Source: Candidatus Yaniella excrementavium (GTDB lineage Bacteria > Actinomycetota > Actinomycetes > Actinomycetales > Micrococcaceae). Taken from it: a DNA stretch of 64,000 bases. The stretch's first letter is position 1; each line of letters begins with the position of its first letter. Shown here one piece after another: positions 36,448-47,656 of this stretch. Location of the stretch: contig DXCT01000085.1 of assembly GCA_019115865.1 (NCBI GenBank), forward strand, positions 58,067-122,066, in the 5' to 3' direction. The notes under the pieces were generated by a model. It saw only the letters and a list, made by a program, of their open reading frames with translations, made no database searches and was not told where the DNA came from. Made by a program: the position numbers and the translations under genes.

Positions 36448-37695
36448 TTAGGAATCTTTGCGCGTACCGAAGATAATCTCGTCCCAGCTTGGCACCGTGG
36501 GGCGGCGTCGAGGACGGCTAGGTTGTTCCGATTTTTTGAGTGCTTCGGCAGTCTCGTCATCCGCCATATCCTCAAATGCGTCAGTCTGACCTTCGAGCTG
36601 TTGGCCGGCACCTATGTGACCATGTGATTCTGGCTCACCATCGACTTCGCCGGCGACCACTTCCTGACCATCCCAATCGGTCGGATCATCGGCGTCAGTG
36701 TCAGACCAGGCAACTTCGTACTCCGTGGTCCATTCAGCTTCATCTTCCTCGAGCTCATGGGCCGGTGTATCGTCTTGTGAGACGACGAGTTTGGGGCGCA
36801 AGGTAGTGGTGGGTTCTTCATCACGGGTGATCATCGCGGCCAATTCGTCGTCCGCTTCCTCATCGACACCTAAACGCTGGCCGCGTCGAGCGTGCAGAAC
36901 GTCTAGGAGCTCTTCATGCGTTTCATTACCGGTATAGGGGTGGGGTTTCTGCGAGCTAGCATCTGACTCGAGATCGAAAGGGGTGTCTGAAACGGTCGAC
37001 AGTCGACTTCGGGTAGAAGTGGATGAAACGGGGGAATCGGCAGGGCCGAATTCGCTGAGAACTTGAGCCCAACGATTCGAGTTCTCTAAATGCTGAGACT
37101 GTAATTTATAGGACCATAACGCGGGCGGTGGGTCGCCGATCGCGGAATCGCCCAAACCTTCAACGGAGAAGTTGGCTGAGATCGTCCAGAGGGGCGAATC
37201 TGCTTCACGCCAAGCATCCCATTGCACCGATTCTGGGTTGAGTCCCATGGCTTGCAGGCGGTGATTTACCATTTCGCCCAGTAATGCTGGTTCATCTCCG
37301 AAAACTGCCTCATAAGCATGGTTACCTAACTGGGGGGCTGCCACCTCAAGCTCTTGGGCTTGTCGTGCGATCCAATCACGTTCGGCAACGATCGGAGTGG
37401 CGTATACCTCGAGACGGTCGCGGTCCATATCGTACTGAGCAGCAAGTTCGTCGACGGTGGTGCCGGCACGCAGCATCGCCTGGATCTCCCGTGGCGAGAG
37501 CTCAGCCGCGGCCTCATCGGCCGCAGCAGCTGAAGGACGTCCTATGGGACGTGTTGCAGCGTTGCGTAACGCGTCATTAATCGGCAAATAGAACTCTTCA
37601 CCATCGCTAGTTGACAGGACAAGCTCGTCGCCGTTGTCGGCGACCCCCACTAAGCGAAGCCGACGAGCCGAATCGTGCGTGATAGATGAACCCAT
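36448..37695 (-). CDS. sepH: Septation protein SepH (DUF3071)
   Basis: LRLVGVADNGDELVLSTSDGEEFYLPINDALRNA, LSPREIQAMLRAGTTVDELAAQYDMDRDRLEVYATPIVAERDWIARQAQ. Confidence 0.92.
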   Translation of the reverse strand: MGSSITHDSARRLRLVGVADNGDELVLSTSDGEEFYLPINDALRNAATRPIGRPSAAAADEAAAELSPREIQAMLRAGTTVDELAAQYDMDRDRLEVYATPIVAERDWIARQAQELEVAAPQLGNHAYEAVFGDEPALLGEMVNHRLQAMGLNPESVQWDAWREADSPLWTISANFSVEGLGDSAIGDPPPALWSYKLQSQHLENSNRWAQVLSEFGPADSPVSSTSTRSRLSTVSDTPFDLESDASSQKPHPYTGNETHEELLDVLHARRGQRLGVDEEADDELAAMITRDEEPTTTLRPKLVVSQDDTPAHELEEDEAEWTTEYEVAWSDTDADDPTDWDGQEVVAGEVDGEPESHGHIGAGQQLEGQTDAFEDMADDETAEALKKSEQPSRPRRRPTVPSWDEIIFGTRKDS

Positions 37696-37993
37696 GCAAG
37701 GCCTCCGAACGTATACTACTTCTTTGTGAACTCTGCCATGAAAGCCTCAAGATTGCATGGAATTTGCCCGGTGTGGCGCACTATTTCGCAGTCAGTTGAG
37801 ACACATCTTGGAAAGCGCAATTTTTCGACTTGCAATGTTGGCGTCAATAAGGTTAGATCACCTCGAAAACGTTGAGTCAGAATCTGCCCAAGGTGAATCT
37901 GACTCATAGATGTCAAGTGACGTGATAAAACGTAGAGCACATCTGAACCACAGCATCAAGACATGATGTGACCACCTACCGAATGCGAGATTC

Positions 37994-38293
37994 ATGGCTA
38001 CGGATTACGATGCCCCCCGCAAGAACGATGACGAGCTTCGCGAGGACTCCATCGAGGAACTCAAAAATCGTCGGACTGATACTCAGTCGGCCGTTGTAGA
38101 CGAGGATGAAGCGGAAGCTGCAGAGGGTTTTGAGCTCCCTGGCGCCGACCTTTCCGATGAGGAACTGCAAGTTACAGTTCTTCCTGCACAGTCGGATGAG
38201 TTCACCTGCGCCTCTTGCTTCCTGGTGCGGCACCGTTCCCAGGTCGCTCTAGAAGAAGACGGCATGCTCTACTGCACTGATTGCGAGGGCTAA
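37994..38293 (+). CDS. DUF4193 domain-containing protein
   Basis: ATDYDAPRKNDDELREDSIEELKNRR, FTCASCFLVRHRSQVALE, YCTDCEG. Confidence 0.92.
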   Translation: MATDYDAPRKNDDELREDSIEELKNRRTDTQSAVVDEDEAEAAEGFELPGADLSDEELQVTVLPAQSDEFTCASCFLVRHRSQVALEEDGMLYCTDCEG

Positions 38294-38327
38294 TGCGCTG
38301 CGTCGCATAAGCGATCAAAGCAAACAA

Positions 38328-38375
38328 CAAAGGGGCTCTACCGTGTACACACGGTTGCCCCTTTGCTTATTTTAA
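38328..38375. terminator. Bidirectional terminator between DUF4193 and DUF3093 genes
   Basis: CAAAGGGGC ... GCCCCTTTG stem with nested ACCGTGT/ACACGGT; T-rich flank. Confidence 0.85.
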
Positions 38376-38381
38376 GTCGGC

Positions 38382-38996
38382 CTACGCGCCAGACTCGTGT
38401 TTTTTATCTTGTTGTGTTTTGTGTGAGTCTTGCTCGGCTTCTAACTGCTGGCGTTCAGCATCGATCAGCCACTGTGGGACGTCTTCGTCGTGGTGTTGAT
38501 CATGATCTTCGCTGGTGAACATAGAACCTTTGAGCAGACTGGTGAACTCTTCGGGCCGATTCGTTGAAGTCAGCCAATATGGGGTGCGGTCCTGCTTGTC
38601 TTCAATTTGAATACGCACGACAGGCTTCACCCAGCTACGCAGGTGAAGGTAAGCCAAACCATGCAGCTTGGGTCCGCGTTGCTGAAAAGCATCATCTCCG
38701 CGGTAGCCGGTTACCTTTCCGATATACTTTCGATCGATAGTCGCTCGACCCACCTGCACATGGGTTGTGCTGACACTGATATCGGTTATGGTTGACAGCA
38801 ATATAAAGGCCGCGACAGCTGCCACAACTAGTCCGGAGCCAATGCCCCAGCCGGTGCCAAAGGGTGCCAGAGTCAACCAGCCAATCCCGCCGGCTAACAG
38901 CACCATCAACCACATTGGCCATGTGGGCCGTAACTTCTCGTGATAAATGATCGGGGATCCGCCCGGTCCAATTGGCTTCTGCGCATTTTCAGTCAT
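38382..38996 (-). CDS. DUF3093 domain-containing membrane protein
   Basis: YHEKLRPTWPMWLMVLLAGG, IRVQIEDKQDRTPYWLTSTNRPEEF-type pattern. Confidence 0.85.
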   Translation of the reverse strand: MTENAQKPIGPGGSPIIYHEKLRPTWPMWLMVLLAGGIGWLTLAPFGTGWGIGSGLVVAAVAAFILLSTITDISVSTTHVQVGRATIDRKYIGKVTGYRGDDAFQQRGPKLHGLAYLHLRSWVKPVVRIQIEDKQDRTPYWLTSTNRPEEFTSLLKGSMFTSEDHDQHHDEDVPQWLIDAERQQLEAEQDSHKTQQDKKHESGA

Positions 38997-39100
38997 GCTC
39001 TTTAGTTTACAGCCCCGGTTGAAGCTGCCACCATTTTGGGCAATAGTGGCTCATGGTGACTAGACTATGACCCGTTAGCACTGATACAGACCCCGGGAGC

Positions 39101-39598
39101 GTGCGCTACATGACAGCCATACCGTCAGACCATGAACATTCACGACATCAGCTCCGTATTGAGTTGAAAATGTTAGATGACGGTATCGCGCCACCTCAAT
39201 ATGCTCTACCCGGTGATGCCGGCGCCGATCTCAGCGCGACTATCGACGTGTCATTAGCTCCAGGAGAACGCCAACTTGTTCCCACCGGTATTGCGATGGC
39301 CATTCCAGAGGGGTTTGCTGGTTTTATCCATCCTCGTTCTGGCTTAGCTGTCAGAACAGGACTTAGTGTGGTCAATGCTCCAGGAACCATAGACGCCGGG
39401 TATCGTGGCGAAATTAAAGTTCCGCTCATCAATCTTGATCCCAGCGAGACGATTCACTTAGCGCGCGGCGAGCGTATCGCGCAGTTAGTCCTGCAACCCG
39501 TTTACCAGGCTGAATTTACCGTGGTGGATGAACTGCCAGACTCTGTTCGCAAGGATGCTGGTTTCGGTTCCACCGGGGGTTTTGTAGCAGGCCCTTAG
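39101..39598 (+). CDS. dut: dUTP diphosphatase
   Basis: [62 protein letters not shown]. Confidence 0.96.
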   Translation: MRYMTAIPSDHEHSRHQLRIELKMLDDGIAPPQYALPGDAGADLSATIDVSLAPGERQLVPTGIAMAIPEGFAGFIHPRSGLAVRTGLSVVNAPGTIDAGYRGEIKVPLINLDPSETIHLARGERIAQLVLQPVYQAEFTVVDELPDSVRKDAGFGSTGGFVAGP

Positions 39599-39641
39599 CC
39601 TGCACTACGGTCCTACTGACTTAAGAGGAGAGTTTTTCACG

Positions 39642-40352
39642 ATGCTTTTTGGACGCAATAGAAATGTGCAAGCTGAAACCGTCGTTCTGCCGGAGCATTT
39701 GCGTGATCCAGAAGATGCACCTGCCGCTGATGAACGCCCATCAGGTCCCTTTGATATTTCTGAGGTCGAGACCCGTGACTTCAGCAAAGGGTATATGGAC
39801 CTCGGAGCAGTAAAAGTTCCAATGCGCAAGAAAGTCTCTTACCGGCTTGAGCAGGAACAAGCCAAACAGAAAGTTTTTGCTGTCTCTGCAGTACACGATA
39901 ATTCGACTCTTCAAATTCAAGCGTTTGCGGCACCACATTCTGGCGGACAGTGGAACGAGATTCGCCAAGAGATGTTTGATCAAAATAAGTCAGCCAAAGG
40001 TGCCAAAGTCACCACTGAAGACGGAGAATTCGGTAAGGAACTTTTGATTCGAATACCAGCAGAGCTACCTGATGGTCGCAAAGGGGAAAGAATTGCTCGA
40101 TTCCTCGGTATTGACGGGCCACGTTGGATGATCAGGGCAATGATCATGGGCAAAGCGGCCCTGAATCAGGATCAAGCCGCGATTCTTTTTGATATCTTGA
40201 AAAATACCGTGGTCGATCGGGGAGACCAACCGTTACCAGCTCGGCAAATGTTGGAGCTTACACCGCCAGAAAACGTTCAAGCTGCGATGCGCGAGGCAGC
40301 AGCCCGTCGCCGCCAAGAGGCCAAAGCCAAACAACAAGCCCAACGAAACTAG
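39642..40352 (+). CDS. DUF3710 domain-containing protein
   Basis: GPFDISEVE, YMDLGAVKVP, GRKGERIARFLGIDGPRWMIRAMIMGKAA; conserved next to dut in actinobacteria. Confidence 0.88.
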   Translation: MLFGRNRNVQAETVVLPEHLRDPEDAPAADERPSGPFDISEVETRDFSKGYMDLGAVKVPMRKKVSYRLEQEQAKQKVFAVSAVHDNSTLQIQAFAAPHSGGQWNEIRQEMFDQNKSAKGAKVTTEDGEFGKELLIRIPAELPDGRKGERIARFLGIDGPRWMIRAMIMGKAALNQDQAAILFDILKNTVVDRGDQPLPARQMLELTPPENVQAAMREAAARRRQEAKAKQQAQRN

Positions 40353-40404
40353 GAATTGGTTCGAGAACCCTTTCGTACTGAACAAGTCGGAAACGAGCAC
40401 ACTA

Positions 40405-41151
40405 TTGACTCACGCTGATCAGCAGCCAGACGACAAAGACCAGCTTAAGCAAGTTGCGCAACGTCTTGCCGGAAACACCTCGATAACCTCTTCTGGAGGC
40501 TTGGACCTCATGGCTTCCGTTGGCGGCTTGCGGGGTATGGCCGAGGCGATCGTACCCGCCCTCGTGTTTTTGGTGACCTTCGTTGTCACTTCTGATATCT
40601 GGACATCTGCAATCTGGGCTGTGGGGCTTGCGGCTCTAGCGAGCGTGTTGCGACTTATACAACGCCAACCCCTGACCCAAGCCTTAGCCGGAGTCCTCGG
40701 CGTTGGGGTTTCGGCAGCAGTCGCGTTACTTCAAGATGACGCCCGTGGCTACTACGTCATAGGTTTTTACGTGTCGGCAGCTTATGGGCTGGCGTTTGCG
40801 ATTTCCATGGTCCTCAAATGGCCAATCATGGGTTTGATCTATGGCTGGATCCGTGGTGAAGGGCTGGGGTGGCAAAAAGATTTTGTTCGGCGACGAAAAT
40901 ATCAAATTGCTACGGTTCTTATGGTGCTGGTCTTTGCGTCACGACTTATTGTGCAATTGCCAATGTACTGGGCAGATGATGTCGTGGCATTGGGGACTGC
41001 TCGTCTCGTAATGGGGGTGCCACTGTACGCGCTTGTTTTGTGGTTTGGGTGGTTGGTCTCGCGTCCGACAGCTGTGGGTAGTGCCCAGCCAAATACTGAT
41101 CGTGACGATGGCGAGGCAGAACCAGGGCGGGGCACGGAACCAGGAGTATGA
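40405..41151 (+). CDS. DUF3159 domain-containing membrane protein
   Basis: Polytopic protein with GWIRGEGLGWQKDFVRRRKYQIATVL, typical DUF3159; TTG start. Confidence 0.87.
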   Translation: MTHADQQPDDKDQLKQVAQRLAGNTSITSSGGLDLMASVGGLRGMAEAIVPALVFLVTFVVTSDIWTSAIWAVGLAALASVLRLIQRQPLTQALAGVLGVGVSAAVALLQDDARGYYVIGFYVSAAYGLAFAISMVLKWPIMGLIYGWIRGEGLGWQKDFVRRRKYQIATVLMVLVFASRLIVQLPMYWADDVVALGTARLVMGVPLYALVLWFGWLVSRPTAVGSAQPNTDRDDGEAEPGRGTEPGV

Positions 41152-41296
41152 CCCTTCAAGACACAGTGATACATCACACACGAGTGCGGGATACTATGGT
41201 GGTCAAGACATTGATAACTGAATTAGACGTGAAAATCGGTTTGCCGAGATTCACAGCAGTACAACACTCACATCACAATTTGAAGCAGGCCGATCA

Positions 41297-42775
41297 ATGA
41301 CAAGCACAGGTTCACAAACTGCTGCGCATCTGGCAGCCCATGACAAAGATGCTGGCGAGATTCTCACTCTTGAAGTAGGGGCCATGGCCCACGGAGGGCA
41401 TTGCGTCGCACGCCACGACGGTCGTGTCATCTTCGTACGACATGCAATTCCAGGTGAAATCGTCAACGCAGCCGTTACCTCTGGGGGAGAGGACGCAAGG
41501 TTCTGGCGCGCTGATACAGTATCGGTCGTCCGGCCGTCAGAGTTTCGTCGATCCCACCAGTGGAAGCTCGCGGACTCTATTCGGGCCCATGCCTCCGGAC
41601 GCTACCCGGTAGGTGGGGCAGAATATGGGCACATCACCTTAGAGCACCAGCGTCGACTCAAAGCTCAGGTGTTTCGCGACACGATGACTCGCATTGGAAA
41701 GCTCAATGTTGAGGCTCAAGTTGTAGGTATAGCTGAAGATGAGCCAACAGGTCTGCATTGGCGCACCCGCAACGCTTTTGCTGTCACATCGACAGGTCGT
41801 CTGGCAATGAACGTGCATCGTTCCGCCACTGTAGTGCCGGTTCGCAACATTCCATTGGGGGTGCGTCAGCTTGATGCGCTTCAGCTTTGGGACATTGATT
41901 TCACCGGTGCAGGCCGTGTCGAAGTCGCAACTCCAGCTCATGGAGAAGAAGTGCTCGTTGTGATCTTTCCGCTGGAGTCCATCGTTGCCGATAAAAAACT
42001 TCTTGAGCAGCACATCGCGCAGTGGCGTAAACGGATGATTCATCTGCCGTCTAAAGTTTCGGTCGTTGTTGGATTGCGCTCTAAACAGTTTGGTCCCCTC
42101 GAGCTCGTACGGCTGCGCGGCCGGACGTGGGTGAGTGAACTTGTAGAGACTGAAACATACGGTACTCACCGGTTCCGCATCTCTGGAGACGGGTTCTGGC
42201 AGGTACACCGTGACGCACCTGCAACGCTTGTTAATGCAGTGATGGATGCTCTTGATGCGCAGCAGGGTCAGGTGGTCGCAGACCTCTACGGTGGTGCCGG
42301 GCTCTTTTCGAAGTTCATTGCAGACGGCGTTGGAGAAAATGGCGTGGTGTTGTCTGTGGAGGCTTCGTCAGGAGCCTCACGAGACGCACGAAAAAATTTA
42401 CACGACAAGAAACAGGCATTTGTGATCAATGGGCTCACAGATCGCATTATTGGGTCTTGGTTGCAACGTCCCGATGCACCGATCGAAAAGGGCGGTCTAG
42501 ACGATCGACAAGTCGATGCCGTTGTACTTGATCCACCGCGTTCCGGCGCGGGACGTGCCACGATTACTCGGATTCATCAGTTAGCGGCTGAAAAAATCGT
42601 ATACGTCTCCTGCGACCCTGCATCGTTTGCTCGTGACACCAAATGGTTAGTTGAGCATGGCTGGGAAATTGCGGACAGTACTATTTACGACCTGTTCCCA
42701 GATACCTTTCACATGGAAACGGTTACGACCTTCCGACCCTCTGCCGCGCTGAGACAATCACGCACTGACAGCTGA
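41297..42775 (+). CDS. TRAM-domain class I SAM-dependent RNA methyltransferase (TrmA/RumA-like)
   Basis: MAHGGHCVARHDGRVIFVRHAIPGE, VADLYGGAGLFSKF, VVLDPPRSGAGR, YVSCDPASFARD. Confidence 0.92.
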   Translation: MTSTGSQTAAHLAAHDKDAGEILTLEVGAMAHGGHCVARHDGRVIFVRHAIPGEIVNAAVTSGGEDARFWRADTVSVVRPSEFRRSHQWKLADSIRAHASGRYPVGGAEYGHITLEHQRRLKAQVFRDTMTRIGKLNVEAQVVGIAEDEPTGLHWRTRNAFAVTSTGRLAMNVHRSATVVPVRNIPLGVRQLDALQLWDIDFTGAGRVEVATPAHGEEVLVVIFPLESIVADKKLLEQHIAQWRKRMIHLPSKVSVVVGLRSKQFGPLELVRLRGRTWVSELVETETYGTHRFRISGDGFWQVHRDAPATLVNAVMDALDAQQGQVVADLYGGAGLFSKFIADGVGENGVVLSVEASSGASRDARKNLHDKKQAFVINGLTDRIIGSWLQRPDAPIEKGGLDDRQVDAVVLDPPRSGAGRATITRIHQLAAEKIVYVSCDPASFARDTKWLVEHGWEIADSTIYDLFPDTFHMETVTTFRPSAALRQSRTDS

Positions 42776-42936
42776 ATCGCGTTAGAATAAAGGCAACACC
42801 GTCCTCGCATGCGATGAATCGGGCTGGGCGGTTCGCACCGGCAATACCCTGATGTGTCACCTGCATGCGTAGAGGGTCAGCGCTACCACAGGACAATTGA
42901 ATCGCCCTGATACGGGCGGGAAAAGAGGAGTCCACT

Positions 42937-45642
42937 GTGACTACAGTAGATAGCTTCGGTTCCAAAGGCGTCTTGAACGTCGATGGTGCTGAGTACGAAA
43001 TTTTTCGACTCAACAAAGTCGAAGGTTCGCAGAAACTTCCCTACTCACTGAAAATTCTGCTAGAAAACCTGCTTCGCACTGAAGACGGTAAAAATATCAC
43101 CAAGGATCAAATCCAGGCCCTAGCCAGCTGGGACCCATCGGCAGACCCAAGCACTGAAATCCAGTTCACGCCGGCCCGAGTCCTGATGCAGGACTTCACC
43201 GGTGTACCCTGTGTTGTTGACTTGGCCACCATGCGCGAAGCCATCACCGATCTGGGTGGAGATCCAACCCTGGTGAACCCGTTGGCCCCGGCCGAACTGG
43301 TGATCGACCACTCGGTTCAGATCGACCACTTTGGTACCCCAGATGCCGTTGAGCGAAACGTTGAAATTGAATATCAACGTAACGGTGAGCGCTACCAGTT
43401 CTTGCGGTGGGGACAGACCGCCTTTGACGACTTCAAAGTGGTCCCTCCTGGCATGGGTATCGTCCACCAAGTCAATATCGAATACCTTGCACGCACCGTT
43501 ATGACTCGCGAAGTCGATGGTGTACTGCGCGCCTACCCAGACACCTGTGTTGGTACTGACTCCCACACCACCATGGTTAATGGCCTGGGCGTACTGGGCT
43601 GGGGTGTAGGCGGTATTGAAGCTGAAGCAGCAATGCTTGGCCAGCCTGTATCGATGCTTGTACCCCGCGTGGTTGGTTTCAAGCTGACCGGCGAAATTCC
43701 AGCCGGTGCTACCGCAACCGACGTCGTACTGACTATTACCGAAATGCTGCGCGAACACGGTGCCGTTGGCAAGTTTGTGGAATTCTACGGTGAAGGTGTT
43801 GGTTCAGTACCACTGGCTAACCGTGCGACCATTGGTAACATGTCGCCAGAATTCGGCTCGACTGCGGCAATGTTCCCGATTGATGAAGTTACCTTGGATT
43901 ACCTGCGTCTGACCGGTCGTTCCGAAGAGAACATCAAACTGGTGGAAGCCTATGCCAAGGAACAAGGCATGTGGCATGACCCGTCCAACGAAGTCAGCTA
44001 CTCCGAATATATGGAACTCGATCTCTCAACGGTCGTTCCGTCAATTTCAGGTCCACGTCGCCCACAGGATCGTATCGTTCTCGACGATTCCAAGGAACAG
44101 TTCCGTAAGGACATCCATGACTTTGCAGACGCCGATGAAGTTGGTGTCGGACGTCCATCTCGCACCGCAGATGTTGCACTCAGCAATGGTGATGAATTTG
44201 AACTCGATCACGGTAAAGTAGCGATCGCTTCGATCACCTCGTGCACCAATACCTCCAACCCATCGGTCATGATGGCTGCTGCTGTCCTGGCACGCAATGC
44301 CGTAGAGCGAGGTCTGACATCGAAACCATGGGTCAAGACCTCCGTGGCACCAGGCTCACGTGTTGTGACCGAATACTATGAGAAATCGGGTCTCATCCCA
44401 CACCTAGAAGAGCTTGGATTCTCCATCGTCGGTTACGGCTGCACCACCTGTATCGGTAACTCCGGTCCACTAGCACCAGAGATCTCCCAGGCCGTCAACG
44501 ATAACGACTTGGCAGTCACCTCGGTTCTGTCCGGTAACCGTAACTTCGAAGGTCGTATCAATCCAGATGTCAAGATGAACTACTTGGCGTCCCCACCTCT
44601 GGTGGTTGCCTACGCACTAGCCGGTACCATGGACTTCGACTTCGAAAACGAGCCGTTGGGACAGGACAGTGAAGGAAATGACGTCTTCCTGGCTGAACTG
44701 TGGCCAGACCCAACCGAAGTTCAGCAGATCATTGATCGCTCGATCGATACTGACATGTTCAACGAAGAGTACTCCACGATCTTTGACGGTGACAACCGCT
44801 GGCAAGAACTTGATACGCCAGAAGGCAAGACCTTTGCATGGGATCCAGAGTCAACCTATGTGCGGAAACCGCCCTACTTTGAAGGCATGACCCTCGAACC
44901 AGCACCAGTTGAAGATGTTACTGGTGCAAGGGTCCTGCTCAAACTCGGTGATTCGGTAACTACCGACCACATCTCACCTGCAGGGGCGTTCAAATCTGAC
45001 ACTCCAGCAGGCCGGTACCTTATTGAAAACGGTGTGGCACGTAAGGACTTCAACTCCTACGGATCCCGCCGCGGTAACCACGAAGTCATGATTCGCGGGA
45101 CATTTGCAAACATCCGTATCCGCAACCAGATGTTGGACGGTGTTGAAGGTGGTTTCACCCGTGACTTCACTCAAGAGGGCGGACCACAGGCATACGTCTA
45201 CGACGCCGCTATGAACTACCAGGAAGCTAATGTTCCATTGGTCGTGCTCGGGGGCAAGGAATATGGTTCCGGCTCGTCACGTGACTGGGCAGCCAAAGGC
45301 ACAGCGCTGCTGGGTGTGAAAGCAGTCATCACTGAATCATTCGAACGTATTCACCGCTCAAACCTGATCGGTATGGGTGTCCTACCGTTGGAATTCCCAG
45401 CGGGCGAGTCGGCAGATTCACTGGGACTGACCGGTACAGAAACCTTCGATATCGCTGGTATCACCGAACTCAACAACGGTGCGACTCCAGAGACCGTCCA
45501 CGTCACTGCAACCAGTGAAGATGGCAACAAAGTCGAATTTGATGCAAAGGTTCGCATCGATACCCCAGGTGAAGCAGACTACTACCGCAACGGTGGCATC
45601 CTGCAGTTCGTACTTCGCCAAATGGCAACAAAGAACGACTAG
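42937..45642 (+). CDS. acnA: Aconitate hydratase A
   Basis: [69 protein letters not shown]. Confidence 0.97.
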   Translation: MTTVDSFGSKGVLNVDGAEYEIFRLNKVEGSQKLPYSLKILLENLLRTEDGKNITKDQIQALASWDPSADPSTEIQFTPARVLMQDFTGVPCVVDLATMREAITDLGGDPTLVNPLAPAELVIDHSVQIDHFGTPDAVERNVEIEYQRNGERYQFLRWGQTAFDDFKVVPPGMGIVHQVNIEYLARTVMTREVDGVLRAYPDTCVGTDSHTTMVNGLGVLGWGVGGIEAEAAMLGQPVSMLVPRVVGFKLTGEIPAGATATDVVLTITEMLREHGAVGKFVEFYGEGVGSVPLANRATIGNMSPEFGSTAAMFPIDEVTLDYLRLTGRSEENIKLVEAYAKEQGMWHDPSNEVSYSEYMELDLSTVVPSISGPRRPQDRIVLDDSKEQFRKDIHDFADADEVGVGRPSRTADVALSNGDEFELDHGKVAIASITSCTNTSNPSVMMAAAVLARNAVERGLTSKPWVKTSVAPGSRVVTEYYEKSGLIPHLEELGFSIVGYGCTTCIGNSGPLAPEISQAVNDNDLAVTSVLSGNRNFEGRINPDVKMNYLASPPLVVAYALAGTMDFDFENEPLGQDSEGNDVFLAELWPDPTEVQQIIDRSIDTDMFNEEYSTIFDGDNRWQELDTPEGKTFAWDPESTYVRKPPYFEGMTLEPAPVEDVTGARVLLKLGDSVTTDHISPAGAFKSDTPAGRYLIENGVARKDFNSYGSRRGNHEVMIRGTFANIRIRNQMLDGVEGGFTRDFTQEGGPQAYVYDAAMNYQEANVPLVVLGGKEYGSGSSRDWAAKGTALLGVKAVITESFERIHRSNLIGMGVLPLEFPAGESADSLGLTGTETFDIAGITELNNGATPETVHVTATSEDGNKVEFDAKVRIDTPGEADYYRNGGILQFVLRQMATKND

Positions 45643-45683
45643 GGTTCCTACGACGAACATAGTGTCAACAATCTGACACCCGG

Positions 45684-45722
45684 ATGGCCCGAAACCTAAA
45701 GTAGGTTTCGGGCCATCTCTTT
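45684..45722 (+). terminator. Terminator downstream of acnA
   Basis: ATGGCCCGAAACCTA-AAG-TAGGTTTCGGGCCAT, 15-bp perfect stem, followed by CTCTTTCC. Confidence 0.87.
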
Positions 45723-45788
45723 CCCCCCATCTGGGGCGAGGACTGTAGAATTTCGTTAGACCATCTAGCCCACGACCCAAGGACCACA

Positions 45789-46292
45789 GTGACAATAGTT
45801 CGCATGTACCTTCACCCCGCTGACTCCAAGCGCCCAACGCACTATCGAGAAGCTTGGTGGGAAGAAGAATCAAAAGAGTTCGTGCTGCACTACGGCAAAG
45901 TGGGAGAGCTCGGAACAACGAAGGTTGAATCCATTTCCAACCCGAATGAAGCAGCATCCTTGCTAGCGTCCTTCCGCGAACAAAGTCAGAACGACAACTA
46001 CGTCGACGTCGAACAGATCGTACAAGAAGACTGCACGGTGACGATCAAGCAAAAGGGCAAAGATCCAACGCGGGTGGAACGCACGAACGCGGAAAAGTTT
46101 CTTCAAGAATATACGGCACTACTTGCTTGGCGTGGTATTGGATCAGTGCAGGATTGGGAAGCAGTACCCGGGCAAGGAAAATTCGTGTTCGACGTTCGTG
46201 CGGTTCATAGCAATAAGGCTATGAAACTCGCTTCACAAGCAATACAGAAGACCGATATTCGTGCAGACCGCCTCATGACACGGGGGCAGTAG
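45789..46292 (+). CDS. WGR-like domain protein, hypothetical
   Basis: REAWWEEESKEFVLHYGKVGELGTTKVESI resembles WGR-type sequence; ends 2 nt before the AKR start. Confidence 0.7.
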   Translation: MTIVRMYLHPADSKRPTHYREAWWEEESKEFVLHYGKVGELGTTKVESISNPNEAASLLASFREQSQNDNYVDVEQIVQEDCTVTIKQKGKDPTRVERTNAEKFLQEYTALLAWRGIGSVQDWEAVPGQGKFVFDVRAVHSNKAMKLASQAIQKTDIRADRLMTRGQ

Positions 46293-46294
46293 CC

Positions 46295-47269
46295 ATGCAG
46301 TTTCGACGTGTTGGTGATTCAGGCCTAGTGGTCTCCGCGATCGGTTTTGGGTGCAATAATCTGGGGCGCCCCAACTCTCCAACAGCGGAAATTGCCTCGG
46401 CGGTACACGTTGTTCGAGCTGCCGTTGATGCGGGGATAACCTTCTTCGACACCGCGGATACATATGGGAAAACGCCCGGCCAATCCGAGCAATACCTTGG
46501 CGAAGCGTTAAAACCAGTGCGCGAGCAAGTGATCCTAGGAACCAAATTTGGCATGGATATGCAAGGTACTAACGGCGCGGATTTCGGTGCTCGAGGTTCG
46601 AGACGTTACATCGTGACGGCGGTAGAAGCCTCGTTGCGTCGACTGGATACCGACTACATAGATCTGTTGCAATACCATACCCCGGATCCTCTGACTCCAA
46701 TTGAAGAGACCCTGGCTGCGTTAGACCAACTGATTACTGATGGCAAGGTGCGCTATATTGGACACTCGAATATGGCCGGGTGGCAAATAGCTCAAGCCCA
46801 CTATGTAGCCAAAGAACTCGGTCGAGAACGCTTTATCTCAGCACAAAATCACTACAATCTTATGGACCGTCGTGCAGAACTCGAGGTTCTTCCGGCAGCA
46901 CGGACTTTCGGAATGGGCGTCTTTCCATACTTTCCGCTCAACAACGGCCTACTCACCGGAAAATATCGCCCGGATGCAGCACCGAAAGGGGCACGACTCT
47001 CGTATGTGCGTCAGCATATGGTCACCGATGCTAATTGGGATCAGCTGATGCAGTACTCAAATTTTGCTCGTGAACGTGGAATCAGTGAGGTTGAGGCGTC
47101 GTTTGGCTGGCTTGCGGCTCAGCATCCCGTTGCATCCGTGATTGCCGGAGCGACAAGTGTGGAGCAAGTACAGCAAAATGCAAGGGCACTAGAGTATCAG
47201 ATGACTGCACAAGATTTGGCTGTTCTCGATGATATCTTCCCTGCTCCCGACAGGGTGGCCCTCTACTAA
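46295..47269 (+). CDS. Aldo/keto reductase
   Basis: AGITFFDTADTYGKTPGQSEQYLGEAL, IGHSNMAGWQI, PVASVIAGATSVEQVQQN. Confidence 0.92.
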   Translation: MQFRRVGDSGLVVSAIGFGCNNLGRPNSPTAEIASAVHVVRAAVDAGITFFDTADTYGKTPGQSEQYLGEALKPVREQVILGTKFGMDMQGTNGADFGARGSRRYIVTAVEASLRRLDTDYIDLLQYHTPDPLTPIEETLAALDQLITDGKVRYIGHSNMAGWQIAQAHYVAKELGRERFISAQNHYNLMDRRAELEVLPAARTFGMGVFPYFPLNNGLLTGKYRPDAAPKGARLSYVRQHMVTDANWDQLMQYSNFARERGISEVEASFGWLAAQHPVASVIAGATSVEQVQQNARALEYQMTAQDLAVLDDIFPAPDRVALY

Positions 47270-47364
47270 GGTCGCCGATTAGGTTCAACAAACCAGCCAA
47301 AATATCCGTTGTGTTGATCAGCCGAAAGTAGAGAGAAATCATTCAGAGTATTATAGATATCGCC

Positions 47365-47643
47365 GTGACCCTGGGCGCGATCGCACTGGTCGGCTTCATG
47401 GCGTGGTCGTTGTGGAGCCTGACACGGTCACCGTTGAACCCAGTCCAACGCCTCTGGTGGGTATTAGCTGTCCTGATCTTGCCGGGCATTGGTTCGCTTG
47501 CATGGTGGTGGTGGATTCGGCGTCATTATCCGCGACGCAAGGCACAAGATCCCGATTGGGACCCTTCGGTGAGTAAGTCCACACGTGCACAACAGGGCCG
47601 TCCGCGACCTAGCCGGGCTCGGTACAAACAGGTCGAAGAGTAG
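47365..47643 (+). CDS. Small membrane protein, PLD N-terminal (PLDc_N)-like
   Basis: NPVQRLWWVLAVLILPGIGSLAWWWWIRRHYPRRK. Confidence 0.65.
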   Translation: MTLGAIALVGFMAWSLWSLTRSPLNPVQRLWWVLAVLILPGIGSLAWWWWIRRHYPRRKAQDPDWDPSVSKSTRAQQGRPRPSRARYKQVEE

Positions 47644-47656
47644 CAACGCAGGGTGA

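Noticed and set aside
42903-42918. CGCCC-TGATAC-GGGCG hairpin before acnA as an iron-responsive or riboswitch element
   Set aside because: Only a 5-bp stem with no further conserved structure visible; insufficient support
43120-43758. 212-aa ORF antisense to acnA
   Set aside because: Shadow ORF in a highly conserved gene with strong codon bias
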